Position numbers and translations under genes: made by a program. Under the pieces are notes generated by a model that saw only the letters and a list, made by a program, of their open reading frames with translations, was not told the origin of the DNA and ran no database searches. From Liopterus haemorrhoidalis (Eukaryota; Arthropoda; Insecta; Coleoptera; Dytiscidae): a stretch of 64,000 bases of DNA. Within the stretch, counting starts at the first letter, position 1; each line of letters begins with the position of its first letter. The DNA is taken from NCBI GenBank assembly GCA_963971575.1, contig OZ020625.1, positions 19,560,829 through 19,624,828 of the forward strand. Direction: 5' to 3'. Below are positions 9,661 through 21,054 of this stretch, in pieces.

Positions 9661-10030
9661 ATAAAATCAGGTGTAACCAGCACAAAACCGACCGCCACCA
9701 CAGAAAACTTAATAAAAAACTTTAACTAAAAGAAAACTTTTTCAAATAAAAATGGTTACTTTTATGTTGTGCAGCAACTTTATCCGAATACATTTTTTCG
9801 AAATATTCACAAAAAACTTGATACGAGTAAACTTCTACTTTCAGTTGATCGTTTTTAACCAAAAGTAGAATGATCCATTTCACAAAGATCCATTCAGCCA
9901 GATTTGCTGTACCCATGTCCACGGATTGACAGACAATGCTGAAAATAGTCGAAACATGACATATGAACTTTAATTCGTGGACATCCATCAAAATTGGTAT
10001 GATAAATATCTCCCTTATATATGAGGTAGT
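9661..10030. repeat. Dispersed repeat shared with the insertion at 28793-29765
   Basis: The phrases ACCGACCGCCACCACAG (about 9687) and TTCGTGGACATCCATCAAA (about 9971), ending in a CCTTATATATGAGG-like tail, recur in the same order at 29045-29635. The 89-residue minus-strand frame here is not recognised as a protein. Confidence 0.55.
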
Positions 10031-10821
10031 CAGTAATAAATTTCAGTCACATTACTATTTATTTTTAGTCAAAACTCATGTTGCTGATCGTAACGAGTTA
10101 CGAATCAAGTTTAATACAACATATGAAGATCACAAGTAACATATGAAGATGCTAATATAAAAACTCATTATGAGGGAGTTTACCACTAATTACCACTGTT
10201 AATGTTTACCACTTTGATTAAAATTTCACAACTCTAAATGTAATTTTAAAGTAAAGAAGTGTGTTGTTCCTTTTAAATAATCAGTCAATATTCACAGCAA
10301 ATATTATATCAGCCATTTAAACGGGTACAGCTACGTCTTTTTTTTACCAAATAATTAGGGTTTTTGTTTGATAACTTGTAACCTTATTTTTTTAAATGTA
10401 AATGTCATTTCATCTGATTTTATCCTGTTTTTTCAAAATGAATTGACACTACCCGAGCATGCGCAATGTGTTTTACGGTCACCAAAATAGACAGACATAT
10501 GTATTGGCATCTGACACTACCGATAGAGGCGCTACTGCATTCACATCATGGCTGACTTTGGTAGGATATTTTAGACAGGTTCAATGGTATCTTCATGTGA
10601 TATTTATTGAAACGCACGGGAACACACTCTAAAATGGTCTTTAACTGTCTTTCCGCTTCTAAGAACATATTCCCATGCTTGTCACAAACTCGACTATCCT
10701 ACAACCGTCAGTTTCTCAAAATCTCACTAGAGGCGCTTCAGTTATTGTCAGTTGACAATATCTTACTCTCTATGTTGGAACATTTTAATTTACATGGAGA
10801 GATAGGCCAGGCGCCATATAC

Positions 10822-10825
<4 letters not shown>
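10031..10825. other. Intergenic, no gene seen
   Basis: No gene is recognised. Two GAGGCGCT phrases (about 10525 and 10731) lie in a more GC-rich stretch. The 125-residue frame at 10607-10984 crosses a (TA)n tract and looks like chance. Confidence 0.4.
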
Positions 10826-10852
<27 letters not shown>

Positions 10853-10960
10853 CTAGCAGTGTACCCGCTGCTTCGCTACCGAAATAAAGTAGTCGTAGCC
10901 CGCTTAGATCTGGCCCATTTCGAAATCGGTTCAAGACTGGTTGCTACGAATCGTTTTACA
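10826..10960. repeat. (TA)n tract followed by a retroposon-tail-like fragment
   Basis: A (TA)n run at 10826-10852 is joined to CTAGCAGTGTACCCGCTGCT and TCGCTACCGAAATAAAGTAG, a phrase typical of dispersed RTE/SINE 3' ends in insects. The assignment rests on pattern memory only. Confidence 0.45.
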
Positions 10961-11129
10961 TTCAAATATATTTATTTGTTTTAATCTACAATTGTATTAA
11001 TATGTGCTTCTTATACAAATAATTTAAGTACGAATTTCTTTGTAAACATTGGTAGTACAGACATTTAGTAACAACACGTATAAGTATCCCGATGTGCTAA
11101 CCTAGGAAAATGCCCATGTGAGAATCATT

Positions 11130-11329
11130 NNNNNNNNNNNNNNNNNNNNNNNNNNNNNNNNNNNNNNNNNNNNNNNNNNNNNNNNNNNNNNNNNNNNNNN
11201 NNNNNNNNNNNNNNNNNNNNNNNNNNNNNNNNNNNNNNNNNNNNNNNNNNNNNNNNNNNNNNNNNNNNNNNNNNNNNNNNNNNNNNNNNNNNNNNNNNNN
11301 NNNNNNNNNNNNNNNNNNNNNNNNNNNNN
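11130..11329. other. Assembly gap of 200 N
   Basis: Exactly 200 N residues, a conventional size for a gap of unknown length. The joined sequences may not be adjacent in the genome. Confidence 0.99.
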
Positions 11330-11527
11330 GAGAGAGATATTCTTCTCAGCTGGACTTGAAAATTCGATCACAAACATCTGTTTGGTCTCGATATCCAGGA
11401 GGGATATGTCCGGCTTACTGGCTGACAGTGACCCGTGATGTGTTGTCCGTACACACGTCAAGGTAGATAGATGTAAATATTGGCCATCACTTGCAACACC
11501 GTCTGTAGGCGCCTTAAGAATTACCAT
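11330..11527 (-). pseudogene. Retroelement C-terminal fragment (PD-(D/E)XK-like), cut by the gap
   Basis: The minus strand encodes SLSASKPDISLLDIETKQMF followed by VIEFSSPAEKNI. A Pro-Asp, an Asp-x-x-x-Lys turn and a hydrophobic-Glu-Phe strand are the signature of the nuclease-like C-terminal domain carried by some non-LTR retrotransposons (KPDI...VIE...). The frame runs into the gap, so its end is unknown. The family assignment is tentative. Confidence 0.35.
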
Positions 11528-12250
11528 TATCCGTTGCGTATTTTATGTGAATTTCTTAAAAATTTTCACGGACTTACACTGTACAGTAAAACTTGATAAT
11601 ACCATATGCGTCAGATGGTCACCTCTTAAGTTGACAACTTTTTGATGTTCTCTGCAAAATAATACCTAGATTTCTTTCTCTGTGTAAGGTGACCAATTGG
11701 CCAATACGACTAATTTGAGCTGGTCCTTTGGGTGGTCACCTTAGCCAGGTTTAACTGGCATCTTGATTAATTGATAAATTGATTATTATCTTGATTCGAT
11801 AAATACTTTTCCTATTGAAAATTTCCACATTGTTACGAAACAGTGCAAAATTGATTACTACAATCACTTTATGTATTACTAAATCTAATCTCTACTTAAA
11901 ATTGGTTATTGAAATAAATGATAAATGACTTTACATGAAGTATTTTTAACTGATAGTATATTCTTCTTCATCCACTAGGAAAAATATGATGCCAAAAGGC
12001 GTTTCTATATTTGCGTTATTACGTTCTTTGTTAATTTCGAGGCATATTTCATTGTTCTAAGAACCGTTTCTAATGTAAGAAAAGGATTTTTGACATGACT
12101 TTTTGGTTTACTTCTACTGTGTGGTCCTAAACTTTATTTTCTTTTAAATAAAGTCATTCGAGATAGAACCAGATTTGACAATGAATTTTTGCCTCTTGTT
12201 TATCTTTACTTTAAAATCAAGTCTTTGTTACTTATCAAAAATTCGGAGAA
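11528..12250. other. Intergenic, no gene seen
   Basis: AT-rich sequence with no supported gene or clear repeat. A TTACTTGTG-like dispersed phrase AAGAAAAGGATTTTTGACATG (shared in part with 18115-18135) links it weakly to the repeat mosaic further right. Confidence 0.35.
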
Positions 12251-12385
12251 CTAGCAATTCTCATCTTTTGTTTTCTCAATTTGTAAATTTTCTTGAAGTT
12301 CAGCATTTTGACTCTCAAGTTCTTTTAATGCCTTTTGAGCAACAGCCTTGAGATCACTTTTTTCATCAACTCTAACCATATCTAT
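12251..12385 (-). pseudogene. Non-muscle myosin II heavy chain rod fragment (decayed)
   Basis: The minus strand reads MVRVDEKSDLKAVAQKALKE, then LESQNAELQENLQIEKTKDE, ending NC and a stop at 12251. This fits the coiled-coil rod of non-muscle myosin heavy chain (zipper type), where the family has an RIDEES-KA-AQKALRELESQLAE-QEDLEAEK stretch. The fragment is one exon-sized piece with no open continuation. A second fragment, from an earlier part of the rod, lies at 17005-17537 on the same strand and in the right order. They are read as relics of a captured or duplicated gene. Confidence 0.6.
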
Positions 12386-12756
12386 ATTAATAGCATTTTG
12401 ACTCTCAAGTATGACAAATAGGAAACAGGCGTTTCTATAGCTAAAAATTGATAGATAGCAGGTTTACTACACATGAAAATATACGCTACGGACACTGTAT
12501 ATATCTAGTACATATTATACATATATGTACAAAAAATTTAAGCTTGCAACTAAGACATACGTATCGAGAAAAGTTATCGAGAATAGAAAATAAGCTAGAC
12601 TTAGGTATGTCTGTTCTTTCCTCTTACTTTGTTAGATTTCAACTTACGTTTAATGTTCTGTTTCTTTCTAACAAATTGTATATGTGTAGCATATCTCATT
12701 TGATTTATCTCTGAGTACATTCGTCTTTGATGTGCAATGTTTGGCTGGTCCTACTT
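12386..12756. other. Intergenic, no gene seen
   Basis: A phrase AGCATTTTGACTCTCAAGT occurs both at 12391 and at 12303 inside the myosin-like fragment, a small local duplication. The 88-residue plus-strand frame at 12448-12714 is not recognised. Confidence 0.35.
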
Positions 12757-12758
12757 TA

Positions 12759-12993
12759 CTATGAGAGTCTGGCCAATGGTGACATCGCTGCCATTAAGAC
12801 CCCAAATAAATTTTAATTCCAAATGGAAAAATGAGATAATCTTTGCAGAAAGAGTAATTTTTTTGGGAATAGTTTCTTTTAAATTTACTGTTTCTGCAAA
12901 GATTAACATATTTTCTATTTGAATTTCTGATATTCTCAATATTTATTTGGACTCCTAATGGTAGCGCTGACACCATTGGCCAGACTGTCATAG
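12759..12993. mobile_element. Tc1/mariner-type MITE, 235 bp
   Basis: The ends CTATGAGAGTCTGGCCAATG and the inverse of CATTGGCCAGACTGTCATAG form inverted repeats of about 50 bp, flanked by TA at 12757-12758 and 12994-12995. The small reading frames on both strands come from the palindrome and are not genes. Confidence 0.8.
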
Positions 12994-13003
12994 TACAAAG
13001 GGG

Positions 13004-13660
13004 GATCGGAAAGCTTCCAGAACGAGATAGAAAACATAACTTTTTGGGGCAAAATTGTATTTATTTTTCTACCTAGCCTCCATTCAGCTCTATACATTTA
13101 GTCCCACGCTTTTCAAGATCTTTCATTTCTTCAGAAAAAGAAAAATTATCTAAACTCTCCAAATATCCATTTACAACTTCAACGACTTTGATAAGAATTT
13201 CTTTCCTGCCAACCATTTTTTGAGTTTTGGAAACAGAAAGAAATCGGAGGGAGTCATGTCTGGCGAGTGCGGTACATGTTCGAATAATTTGAATCGTAAT
13301 TCATGCAGTTCCGCCATCGCAATTATTTGTGGGAAGATGCGTTATCTTGGTGGAACTATTTTTTTTCTTTGCCAAATGAGGCCTTTTGGATTTGATTTCT
13401 TCATTCAATCTGTCTATTAACGATGCATAATACTGGTCTGTTATTGTTCTTTCATGTTGCAAGTAGTCGATTAAAAATATCCTCGGGAATCGCAAAAGAA
13501 GGTAACCATAATCTTACCAGCAGATGGCACAATCTTGGCCTTCTTCGGAGTTGGTTCACCGTGTCCTATCCATTGCCATTTTTTTTTACTAATTGTAAAA
13601 GATTTAATTTTTAAATCATTATTTTTTAGTAGATTTTCTTTACCTTATCGTATAAGGATA
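13004..13660 (-). pseudogene. Mariner transposase, heavily decayed
   Basis: The minus strand holds mariner blocks in several frames: a KWQWIGHGEPTPKKAKIVPS-like start (13590-13540), FLIDYLQHERTITDQYYASL, DRLNEEIKSKRPHLAKKK (13470-13360), HSPDMTPSDFFLFPKLKKWL (about 13260-13200) and the C-terminal EEMKDLEKRGTKCIELNGG ending at a stop near 13074. YYASLIDRLNEEIK, SPD..PSDFF and the KRWTKCIEL-like end are diagnostic of mariner. Numerous frameshifts and the loss of the N-terminal helix-turn-helix make it non-functional. It abuts the MITE at 12759-12993; the TIRs of the mariner were not identified with confidence. Confidence 0.75.
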
Positions 13661-14120
13661 GAAAATCCTACATATTCTTCTCAAGCACTTGTAAAAAGTT
13701 TGAATTTTTTTAATATCTTTCAACAACCATAATTTTGATCCATATAGTAGTACACTTTTGAACCGTCTTAATTTGGTTCTTAACGATATATTTCTTATTG
13801 ATCAGATATTTTGTAGCATATTAAGAACTTTTTGTAGTTACTTACTAATGTAAATAATTCCCAAGATAATTCCCAAGATAATTCCCAAGTAACAAAATTC
13901 TTCAATATCGATGTTGTTTACAACAGTTATTTTTTTACTGTTTTCTCTACATAAAGTATTTTCTACATAAAGGCTTTATTTCACGAGGATGAAGTTTAGT
14001 ACCCAAGTGGTAGGCCAGGTTTTTTAAATTTAATTTTTGGTCTTAGCCCAGTATGTCTCTTTTATTTTTTTAAAATTTTGTATACTTTAGTATAACTTTA
14101 TGACAAATACGAACATCCAT
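13661..14120. other. Intergenic, no gene seen
   Basis: AT-rich sequence. The phrase ATAATTCCCAAG is repeated three times in tandem at about 13855-13890. No gene. Confidence 0.4.
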
Positions 14121-14190
14121 GCTATCACCGGGTTTTGAACCCGATGTCCCATGGTTAGCTGACTTCTACGCCATAGCGACCAGCTCAGCC
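14121..14190 (-). repeat. tRNA-derived SINE head or tRNA relic
   Basis: On the minus strand an A-box-like CTATGGCGTAGAAGTCAGC and a perfect B-box stem-loop CGGGTTCAAAACCCG are spaced as in a tRNA-derived promoter. The cloverleaf is not complete, so it is read as a SINE head rather than a working tRNA gene. The MITE at 14194 is inserted directly next to it. Confidence 0.5.
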
Positions 14191-14193
14191 TAA

Positions 14194-14795
14194 TACCCTT
14201 TTCACACTAGAACTTTAAGACGAGTGAACTTAAAGTTCACCGATGTTTAACATCGGTTTGCTTTCACACTTGATGTTTAAATCTCCGGTGCTGTCATCAG
14301 CTACAGTAATTTTCTCCTTAAGTTACCGTCAGGAAATTACTAGTTTTGAACTGTCTGCGCAGACGCACATTTTGAATTTTTATAAACAAATATGGATATT
14401 TCATTTCATTCTACAATAAAGACACGACAATAAAGTATATATTAAACCTGTATTAACATGTAAGTCGATACATTTTATCTCAATTATTGTAGCTCTGTAT
14501 TTTATTAAACACATTATTAAAATAAATAATTTTATTATAACAATAAGTATAAACTTCTTATAACGTCGATATAATACAGTATTCTTGTTTATGATAATAT
14601 AAAATGTTGACCGCACAAATTCAAAGAGTATTTTTTTATAATCGAAATTATGTTGGCAATGCGGACGATGTTTAAGAAGCAGATCTCTGTCTTAAACATC
14701 GCTTGGATTTAGACGAGGCCATACGGTTTCACATTAGCGTTTAAAGACACATTCACTTTAACATCCGATCTTAAAGTTCTAGTGTGAAAAGGGTA
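14194..14795. mobile_element. PIF/Harbinger-type MITE, 602 bp
   Basis: Ends TACCCTTTTCACACTAGAAC and the inverse of GTTCTAGTGTGAAAAGGGTA match as terminal inverted repeats, with TAA at 14191-14193 and 14796-14798 as the target duplication. A 3-bp TAA duplication is typical of the PIF/Harbinger group. Inner sequences with GATGTTTAA also pair across the element. It encodes nothing recognisable. Confidence 0.8.
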
Positions 14796-15550
14796 TAAGG
14801 GTTGTAATCAACCGAGTTAAATAGAACTTTTGTGCATTATAAGCGAGTCAAATACATTATTTTGTCTACAAGTATATAGTTTCATCATTAAAAAAATATT
14901 TAATTTAATTTAAAAACACAGAAATTTTGAGCATCGGTTGTAAAACTTCAAAACTGACGTTATCAAGATGGCTTACCATCAGCTGATTGCATTATACAAC
15001 AATGTTTAAAATGCTATTATTTATTGTTTTACTTATTCTAACATAAATAATATTCTCTTTATAAAAAAAGGTTATGGGAGGCGCTAAAATAGCCATCGAT
15101 GCTAAGTACCAAACATTTTAACTTAATTACAAAAAAAAAAAAATATGTCATTAATGTATACAATTTCTGATTAGGTGTTAACAAAATATTAGAAAAAATT
15201 TTTATTTTATTTTGTATCTTTTTTTTCTGAATTTCCCATTCTTTTTAACAATTTCTTTCTATTTTCTAGTGTTACTTTTTTTTCTTCTTATTCATCTCTT
15301 ATTTCTTCAAATTAAAATTTAACACTCGAGCTTTATTATCATTAAATATAGTCACTGTATGCGAGTAAAATACAATATTTTATCTATAACGATATAGTTT
15401 TATCATTAAAAAATTAATGAATTTAATTTAAACACACGGAAATTCTGAGTGTCAATTGTTTAACTTCAGAACCTACGTTATCAAGATGGATGCTGAACCA
15501 TCAACAGATTGTATAAACAATATTATATTTAAAAAATTGGTTGTGTGGGG

Positions 15551-15791
15551 CAGTGGCGCACCCAGTAATTTTTGTTGGGGGGGAGGGTCGGAAGACAAAA
15601 TTATTTAAATTATGAAAATATGAAGTGATGACCTAAAAAAGATCCTCACTTCTAAAATACAAGTGACAACCTAAAAAAAAAGGTTCTCATCTCTATTTTT
15701 AAAATTTTCTAGTGTGTTTGTGTTTTTATTTTTATTTCCATCCTTCTAAGGGGGGGCCCGGCCCCCCGGGCCCCCTCTGGGTGCGCCAATG
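15551..15791. mobile_element. hAT-type MITE, 241 bp, 8-bp duplication
   Basis: Ends CAGTGGCGCACCCAG and CTGGGTGCGCCAATG are inverted repeats, and GTGTGGGG is duplicated exactly at 15543-15550 and 15792-15799. It interrupts one of the A units of the mosaic. A truncated, inverted relative lies at 23180-23356. Confidence 0.9.
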
Positions 15792-17004
15792 GTGTGGGGC
15801 GCAAACAGCTATCGTTGCTGAACGGCAAACATTTTAACAAACTTACTAAAAAAAACTTTCCGTGTATACATAGTCAAATACAATATTTTATCTACAACTA
15901 CATAGTTTTATCTTTAAAAAATTTGTAAATTTAATTTAAAACAAAGAAATTTTGTGCAAATTCAGCTTATTGTATTATATTATAATGTTTAAAATACTAT
16001 TATTTATTGTTTTATTTATTCTAACATAACGAAACTTCTGGTTATAAATAAGGGTCATATGAGGCGCAAATAGCTATTGTTGCTGAGTGCCTAACTAACT
16101 TTTTTTTTTAATTGCCACTAATATGTTCAATTTCTGATTCGGTGTAAGCAAAATATTACAAACCATTTCTATTTTATTTTATATTTTGCTCATATCTTTC
16201 TTTTTGTGCATTTCTCGTTCCTTTTTAACAATTTCTTTATTTTTTTCTAGTGTTACTTTTTGCTTTTTTTTTTTCTTATTCATCTCCTCTTTCTTCAAAT
16301 TGGTTTTTACAATCCTCGCCTACGGTTCAGGTGGAAAACTTCAACCCAGTGAAATATAGCTATTATATGCAAGTCATATACAATTTTTTATCTACAAATA
16401 AATTGTTTAGTTATTAAAAATATAATAAATATAATTTAAAAACAGAGAAATTCTGAGTGTCAATTTTGAATCTTCAGAATTGGCGTTATCAAGACGGCTT
16501 ACCATCAGCAGATTGTAATCTACAACAATGTTTAAAATGCTATTAATTATATTTTTATTTGTTCTAACTTATAAATAATATTCTAGTTATAAAGGCTGCC
16601 GAGCACCGAACATTTTATATAATTACAAAAAAAATTGTCATTTATATGCACAATTTCTGGTTAGGTGTTACCAAAATATTAAAAAGCATTTCGATTTTAT
16701 TTTGATTTTTCTTTTTCTGTATTCCCTTTTCATTATTTTTCTTTCTTTTAAACATAATTATTTATTGTTTATTTAATTTTTTCTCTTCTTAAAATAGATA
16801 GGCAATTAGTCCTTCACAGTTTTCGTTTCCTAAATAAAGCATTCGTATATGACGAAATTATTTCTGTTTTTCCTTTTCTCTCTCCATATTATCATATCTG
16901 TAGTGATAATTTTTCAACTTTGTCAGTATGTGACTAAGTCACTTTTCGCGGTAAGCCCACGATATTATTGTAAAATATCTTTCTGCTGTCTGAATTACTG
17001 AGCT

Positions 17005-17537
17005 GATGATTGGCTTTCAATTTAGATAAATGTTTGCAGTGGCGCGCCAACGAAATTTGCCGCCCGGGTGCAAGACTTTATTTGCCGCCCCTACGTATGT
17101 CGACAATAAAACACAATAAAATTTTAAATATATCTATATAAAGTCATATTTTTAAATCCATTTGAAAATTATTATTTGACTGTAAAAAATAAATAAAAAA
17201 ACTCGCATTTTAAATAATTCTATTTTATTAAACAACGACTGACGAGGCTTTTTTGCCGCCCCTGATATTTTCCGCCCGTGTGCGGTGCACTCCTTGCCTC
17301 GGGTTGGCGCGCCCCTGAATGTTTGGCGTTTTCTTCTTCCTCAGCAAGAGTTTCAGATAAATCAGCACTACCTTCCTCAAGTATTTTATTTTCTTTAAGT
17401 TACTTTTGTTTGGTATCTTCGCTAAGAGCAAAATCTTCTTCTAATTTTTGGATTTTAGCATCACATTGTACTTTTTCAAATTTAATTTTTTGTGTAGCAG
17501 CTTCTTCTTCAAGTTGTTCTTCTAAATCAAGAATTGA
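17005..17537 (-). pseudogene. Non-muscle myosin II heavy chain rod fragment, split by a MITE
   Basis: From 17537 the minus strand reads [40 protein letters not shown], TKQK, one stop (TAA where Leu is expected), LKENKILEEGSADLSETLAE and EEENAKH; after the MITE at 17037-17317 it resumes LSKLKANHQ at 17036-17005. This is the [22 protein letters not shown] region of the non-muscle myosin (zipper/MYH9 type) rod. The remaining MITE target duplication CAAACATT lies in the codons for KH. It is dead because of the stop and lack of flanking exons. Order and strand agree with the fragment at 12251-12385, which belongs further along the rod. Confidence 0.75.
17037..17317. mobile_element. hAT-type MITE, 281 bp, inserted in the myosin relic
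   Basis: Ends CAGTGGCGCGCCAACG and GTTGGCGCGCCCCTG are inverted repeats; AATGTTTG is duplicated exactly at 17029-17036 and 17318-17325. Removal of the element restores the myosin reading across the junction, so the borders are certain. Confidence 0.92.
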
Positions 17538-20500
17538 AGAGAAGGAAGAAAAAAATGCAAACTTAACTACAGAAAAGAAAAAAATTATAACTTTTCTTTC
17601 TTTTAAACATGACTATTTATTATTTGTTTAATTTTTTCTCTTCTTGAATTAGGTTGCCCATTAGGAGTCAGAGCCTTCGGCTTCTAAATGAAGGATTCGT
17701 ATATCTCAACCAGCGACCCATGGTGGATGGGAGTAAGGTTTGCGCAGAGAAACAAAACAAAAGAGAAAGGCACGAAATGCGTAACTAAATGTGTCCCCAC
17801 TTTTATTTTTCTACAGTCCCATGGGCATACAAATTTCGTTAGCCACGGCTCGCCGATTGAATAGTAAATGAAAAATTAAAGTGAAAATTTTGCACAAATA
17901 TTAAATTTTTATTATAGCTATACTTAACCTTCTCTCTCTGTATCTTTCTCTCTTTCTTTACATTATCATATCTGAGGTGACAAGGATAAGGGTGTTAAGT
18001 CAGTTAATTAATTATAGAAGAGACGTCTTTCAAGAAGACATTAGTCTAAAATGTTAATTTCGAGGTAAATTTACCCGCATTATTTTTAATGTATTATTTA
18101 ACATTGTTTTTAATGTAAGAAAATGATTTTTGATATGACTATTTGGTTCACTTCTACCGTGTGGTCCTGAACATACCATTTCTTAAAAATCTTTCTTATT
18201 TCTATTTCTATTTTATTTTACTTATCTTTCTGCACTGCAACTTCTACTCTTTATTAAATGAAAATATTGTGCGACTTGTTTAGGTTTACAGTCACATTTG
18301 TTTTTTTTGTAACACATTTCTTTCTATTTTATTTTGTATTTTACTCATATCTTTATTTTTCTGGACTTCTCTTTCCTTTTTAACAATTTCTCTCATTTCT
18401 TCTAGTGTCGCTTTTTTCCTTTTTTTTCCTATTCATTCCTCTTTCTTCAAATTATATTTTATAACCCTCGCCTACGTTTCGGGTGGAAAACTTCATCTGA
18501 GTAAAATATAGCAATTAAATGAAAGTCATATACAATATACTATCTACAAGTATATTGTTTAATCGTTAAAAAAATAGTTAATTTAATTTAAAAACACAAA
18601 ACTCCTGAGCGTCAATTGTAAAACTTCATAATTGATGTTATCAAGATGGCTTACAATCATCTGATTGCAATCTACAACAATGTTTAAAATGTTAATATTT
18701 ATTTTTTTATTTATTTTAACTTATAAATAATATTCTAATTATAAAGATTAGGCTGTGTTAGGTGCAAATAGCCATCGTTGCTGAGCATCTAACACTTAAA
18801 ATAATTACAAAAAAAAATTTCATTTATATGCGCAATTTCTGGTTAGGTTTTAACAAAATATTAAAAACCATTTCCATTTTATTTTGAACTTTTTTGCTCA
18901 TATCTTTTTCTTTCTGTATTTCAGTTTTTTTTAACAGTTTCTTTCTTTTTTTCTAGGGTTACTTTTCTCTTTTTTTTCTTATTCATCTCCTCTTTCTTCA
19001 AATTAGATTTTACAACCCTTCCTTTTATATTTACTCAGTTTATTAATCACGGTTGAGCACGCATTCGTGTATCATTATACACTGCGTGCAAGATGAGTAG
19101 CTTTATGTATGTACACATAATGCATTTATCATTTGATGGTCGTAGATAATGGCATTTTATTCTTTTATCTCGAGTCAAATATAATATTTTTTCTACAACT
19201 ATATAGTTCTATCATTAAGAAATTAGTGAATTTATTTTAAAAATATAAAAATTCTGGGCGTCAATTGTTTAACTTCAGAGTATCTATTTTATTTTACTTA
19301 TCTTTCTGCACTGGAACTTCTACTCTTTATTAAATGAAAATAGTGTTGGACTTGTTTAGGTTTACAATCACATTTGTTTCTTTGTAACTTATAAATAATA
19401 TTCTAGTTATAAAGAAGGCTGTGTAAGGCGCAAATGGCCTTCATTGCTGAGCGCCAAACATTTTAACTAACTTAGTAAATAATTTTTTATTACTCTTGTT
19501 GTAATATGAACAGCATTATGTATTTACAATTAGACACATAATGAATTTATTATTTGATGGTCGTAGATATAATTTTATTTATGATACTATATTATGGAGA
19601 AGATATATTATGCTTACAAATGTAATGCAAATTAGAACTATTTATTACTATAAATATTTCTCTCTACCTTTTTTCTTAAAAGCTGTGTTTGATAAAATAA
19701 AGAAAAGAATTTTCTTCTAAAAAGACTTTTCAATTACGGAATGACTGATATTACCAGCTTTTTTATTTTAAGTAAATACAATCTATTAAAATAGGTAATT
19801 ATCAACCTAGAAAAAGACAATCACAGGTTTTGGCTGCTTAATCAAGCATTTTATACTTCTGCGATCTATATAAACCGATTTTCTTATTATAATCGTATAG
19901 TAACATAAGACTTCTGATGAAATTCTCTTCTTCTTCTGACATTATCAGTCAAGTGAACTGCACAATGAAGTATTCTTACACGATGATATTATACTAACAT
20001 TTATTTCTGTCATCTGAATGACTCCTTAAATTTATCATTTCATTATTTTTCTTTTTTTTTTTATACGTAATTATTTTTCTTCATCTATATCATTTAGTCA
20101 TTAAAATCGTATAGAAATATAAGACTTCTGTTGAAATAATCTTCTACTTTTGACGCTTTAAGTCAGGTGAATTGCACGATGAAGTCTTACATGATGATAT
20201 TATGGTCAAATTTATTTCTGTCATCTGAATGACTGATTATTAAAGTTTATCATTTCATTGTTTTTCTTTTTTTTAACATTATTATTTTAATCAACTTCAT
20301 CCCTCCTCTTCTTAAAATAGGTAAATGTGAGCCTATTTATACATATAATTTATATAAATGAAAAAACTACTTATAATTTACTACAAATGAAAAAAAAGTG
20401 TCTTTATTAATGTTTCTAAAATTTTACTCCTATTTGTTGAAATGAATTTCTGCTGACCAGATATTTTTAAACAATCTGTTAACGTTGAATTCTCACCATT

Positions 20501-20728
20501 CCCTGCCTCACAAGTGCCAGAAAATCGTTTAAGGCCGTAATTTAGCCACGTTAACCCAACTATATGTAGATGGTTTTCATATAAATAGTTTTTTCATTGT
20601 GGGGGGGCAGAATTGGTATAAATATTAATAATATTTTACAAACCCGGGCTTATTGTAAAGATAAAAGTACAATATAGTTTGTAATAATGTTGGAATTCGC
20701 AATTTTTATTTATTTACTGAGTGAAGTT

Positions 20729-20925
20729 AGGGTACGCGCATAGTGAAAGCTTGTTGCTGGTAGCTGGCTGCCAGCACTGGCGAAGGTCAGCCTGCGAGCA
20801 GGAATATCCTTGTGTTGTCAATGATGTCTCGCATAGTACAAGCTGGCGCTGGTTTCCCAGAGTTGGCTGCCAGCGCAAACCACCGTCAACAACCAGCAAC
20901 CGGCTTTCACTATGCGCCTACCCTT
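20729..20925. mobile_element. MITE of about 197 bp with GGGTACGCGCATAGTGAAAG ends
   Basis: AGGGTACGCGCATAGTGAAA at the left and TTTCACTATGCGCCTACCCT at the right form imperfect inverted repeats that extend through CTGGCTGCCAGC-type inner palindromes. The open frames on both strands mirror each other and are not genes. The target duplication was not clear, so the superfamily is open. Confidence 0.7.
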
Positions 20926-21054
20926 GAATATAGTTAAGGAAATTGTAAAACTGAAAATTAAAAATAAAACAAAATTTCAACATTATGGCAAACCGCGGCA
21001 ACCCCGTATGATATACTGTAATATGTATACGTGGTTATATGTATAATTTATAAA

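Noticed and set aside
12751..12991. Small frames on both strands
   Set aside because: They arise from the inverted repeats of a MITE.
14121..14190. A functional tRNA gene
   Set aside because: Only box-like motifs are present; acceptor ends do not pair, so a SINE head or relic fits better.
15550..15800. GC-rich island as a regulatory site
   Set aside because: GC-rich phrases are the ends and interior of a hAT MITE with a perfect duplication.
20714..20927. Overlapping 61- and 68-residue proteins on opposite strands
   Set aside because: Mirror-image translations of one palindromic MITE.
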